Below are positions 15,021 through 16,237 of a DNA stretch of 16,237 nt, in pieces. Under the pieces are notes generated by a model. The model made no database searches. It worked only from the letters and a program-made list of their open reading frames with translations, and was not told the DNA's origin. Both the position numbers and the translations under genes were made by a program. The DNA lies in the NCBI GenBank assembly GCA_033720735.1, contig JAWWBX010000075.1:1-16237 (forward strand), given 5' to 3'. Position 1 is the first letter of the stretch. Every line of letters begins with the position of its first letter. Source of the stretch: B8-G4 sp033720735 (GTDB taxonomy: Bacteria > Bacteroidota > Bacteroidia > Chitinophagales > Saprospiraceae).

Positions 15021-16237
15021 TTAAATTGGAATCACCAGGGTCACGCGCGTACCCGAAGGAACGCCATGCGCATCGTGGAGGTCTTCAATATTCACGGTGG
15101 CCTTGATGTTATGTAAATGATTGATCAGGTCAATCTTGTCCTGGTTGATGGTCATACCCATACTTTTCTTGCTCTTTTGACTTGCACTCTTGGAACGCAA
15201 CTCGGCGGCACGGCGCCGGCCGATGCCGTTGTCTTCAATCGTACAGATGAGTGATTCGCGGGCATCATCGAGATGCACCTTGACGGTGATGCAACCCTTT
15301 TCATTTTTGTGCATCAGCCCATGCCAGATCGCATTCTCGACATAGGGCTGAAAAAGCATCGGAGGAATTTTGATATGGTCCAGATCAATATTATTGTCGG
15401 TCTGAACGGTGTAATGGAATTTCTCATCAAACCGCAGACTTTCAATCTCAATATAAAGCCGGAGGGCCTCCAGGTCATCCCGCAGAGAGATATAATTTGA
15501 CCGCGAATGATTCAGGATCATTCGGATCAAACGAGCGAACCGATTGAGGTAGTCTGATGCCCGGTGCGTATCATTTTTAATGATGAAATAGTCAATGGAG
15601 TTCAGGCTATTGAAAATGAAGTGGGGATTCATTTGGGCTGTCAGGGCATTGATCTTCACCTCGGCCAGCTCACGCTCATATTGCGTTTTCAGGCGTTGCT
15701 TGTCAACGGCGCGCTGGACACGCATCCGGTAAATCAGGTATGCCAGACCAGTTGCCATGACGATCAGCAAGGCCCGTACGGCCATGATCTCATGCCATTT
15801 TTTTTGAATAAATACATTGGCGGTAAATACCGGACCCCATTCACCCCCACCAGCTCGTGCCTTGAGCCGCAAGCAATAATCACCGCCTGGTAGATAGGAG
15901 TAGGTCACATTCGTGCGATTGGAGACAACCCAGTCTTCCTCGACGCCCTCCAACATGTGCGCAAATTCTGTAGAAGCGGGATGGTGATAGCCGATCGCGG
16001 AAAATTCGAACGTGAGATAGTTTTCTTTCACCTTCAATCGATACGAACGCTGGTGGAAGAGGCTGGAATCGGACGCAAGCGGATCATTGTGAACCAGGAA
16101 TCCGGACAGATAGGCCTGGGGCAGCTGCTCAGATGTGCCGAGCTGGTGAGTGTGTACCAGATGAAGACCTTTTCGGGTAGAGTAGATCATACGGTTGTCA
16201 TCAATAAAAGCCATTTGCTCGGCGGAAAACACTGACA
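15021..16237 (-). CDS. LytS-type sensor histidine kinase, C-terminal part (5' truncated by window edge)
   Basis: The frame stays open to the window edge, so the gene starts outside; the GTG at 16232 is an internal Val. About 404 residues are visible. First comes the end of a periplasmic sensor: a few propeller-like residues (MIYSTRKGLHLV) and a Y_Y_Y-type domain (YLTFEFSAIGYHHP through YSYLPGGDYCLRLKA). A membrane helix follows (about residues 149-169 counted from 16232), a charged helix, then the LytS core with the phospho-acceptor His in QMNPHFIFNSLNS (codon at 15623-15621), IPPMLFQPYVENAIWHGL, EDNGIGR and GTRVTLVIPI. The core is nearer to the first kinase of the window than to the second (both have PPML(V/F)QPYVENAIWHGLMHK). 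It heads the regulator/cyclase cluster. The missing part probably carries the propeller repeats, as in the kinase at 8070-11141. Confidence 0.94.
   Translation of the reverse strand, partial: SVFSAEQMAFIDDNRMIYSTRKGLHLVHTHQLGTSEQLPQAYLSGFLVHNDPLASDSSLFHQRSYRLKVKENYLTFEFSAIGYHHPASTEFAHMLEGVEEDWVVSNRTNVTYSYLPGGDYCLRLKARAGGGEWGPVFTANVFIQKKWHEIMAVRALLIVMATGLAYLIYRMRVQRAVDKQRLKTQYERELAEVKINALTAQMNPHFIFNSLNSIDYFIIKNDTHRASDYLNRFARLIRMILNHSRSNYISLRDDLEALRLYIEIESLRFDEKFHYTVQTDNNIDLDHIKIPPMLFQPYVENAIWHGLMHKNEKGCITVKVHLDDARESLICTIEDNGIGRRRAAELRSKSASQKSKKSMGMTINQDKIDLINHLHNIKATVNIEDLHDAHGVPSGTRVTLVIPI

Noticed and set aside
1..16237. CRISPR array, tRNA, rRNA, insertion sequence or prophage
   Set aside because: No spaced short repeats, cloverleaf, transposase or terminal repeats were seen; the tail-fibre resemblance is a Bacteroidota surface-protein style, not evidence of a phage.

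Overview
The window looks like chromosomal DNA from a fairly GC-rich member of the Bacteroidota, probably a Saprospiria/Lewinella-like lineage (inferred from protein content only). Supporting signs are LytS-type sensor kinases with periplasmic two-component-propeller and Y_Y_Y regions, a DUF4382 lipoprotein, a 'VGIGT' repeat protein with the WPDYVF...HLPGVPS tail, an Asp-box propeller protein ending in a Bacteroidota-type C-terminal domain, and starts with no obvious Shine-Dalgarno sequence. I see no mobile element, CRISPR array, tRNA or rRNA.

Layout. Bases 1-1461 (+) hold the C-terminal part of a LytS-type histidine kinase and its LytTR response regulator. A DUF2071 gene (1456-2184, -) converges on them, and the two stop codons abut. 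A short divergent region (2185-2320) with an inverted repeat and a cluster of CCGTT motifs precedes a two-gene operon (+) for a large repeat protein (2321-4732) and a secreted Asp-box propeller protein (4739-7291). A DUF4382 lipoprotein gene (7508-8035, +) follows. It converges, across a structured hairpin (8039-8082), on a second regulator/kinase pair (11890-8070, -), here with the regulator first and a full-length 1023-residue propeller kinase second. After a 299-bp gap with no gene come a CBS-pair gene (12190-12660, -) and, upstream of it, a tight three-gene cluster on the minus strand: a third LytS-type kinase (partial, 16237-15021), its LytTR regulator (15001-14261) and a three-domain protein (14240-12912).

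The most notable gene is that last one: an N-terminal [2Fe-2S] ferredoxin domain, a class III nucleotide cyclase domain and a C-terminal flavohaemoglobin-type globin domain in one 442-residue soluble chain. It is 20 bp downstream of a LytTR regulator, which suggests that a redox- and gas-sensing cyclic-nucleotide enzyme is co-expressed with a two-component system. The globin has recognisable Tyr B10, Gln E7 and proximal His but appears to carry Cys instead of the near-universal CD1 Phe, and the cyclase has Gln/Glu where adenylyl cyclases have Lys/Asp.

How the genes may work together (inference): three membrane LytS kinases signal to three LytTR regulators. One plausible local target is the surface-protein operon at 2321-7291, whose upstream region has two 9-bp direct repeats with a 12-bp spacer, the geometry used by LytTR DNA-binding domains. 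Which kinase pairs with which regulator is inferred from adjacency only.
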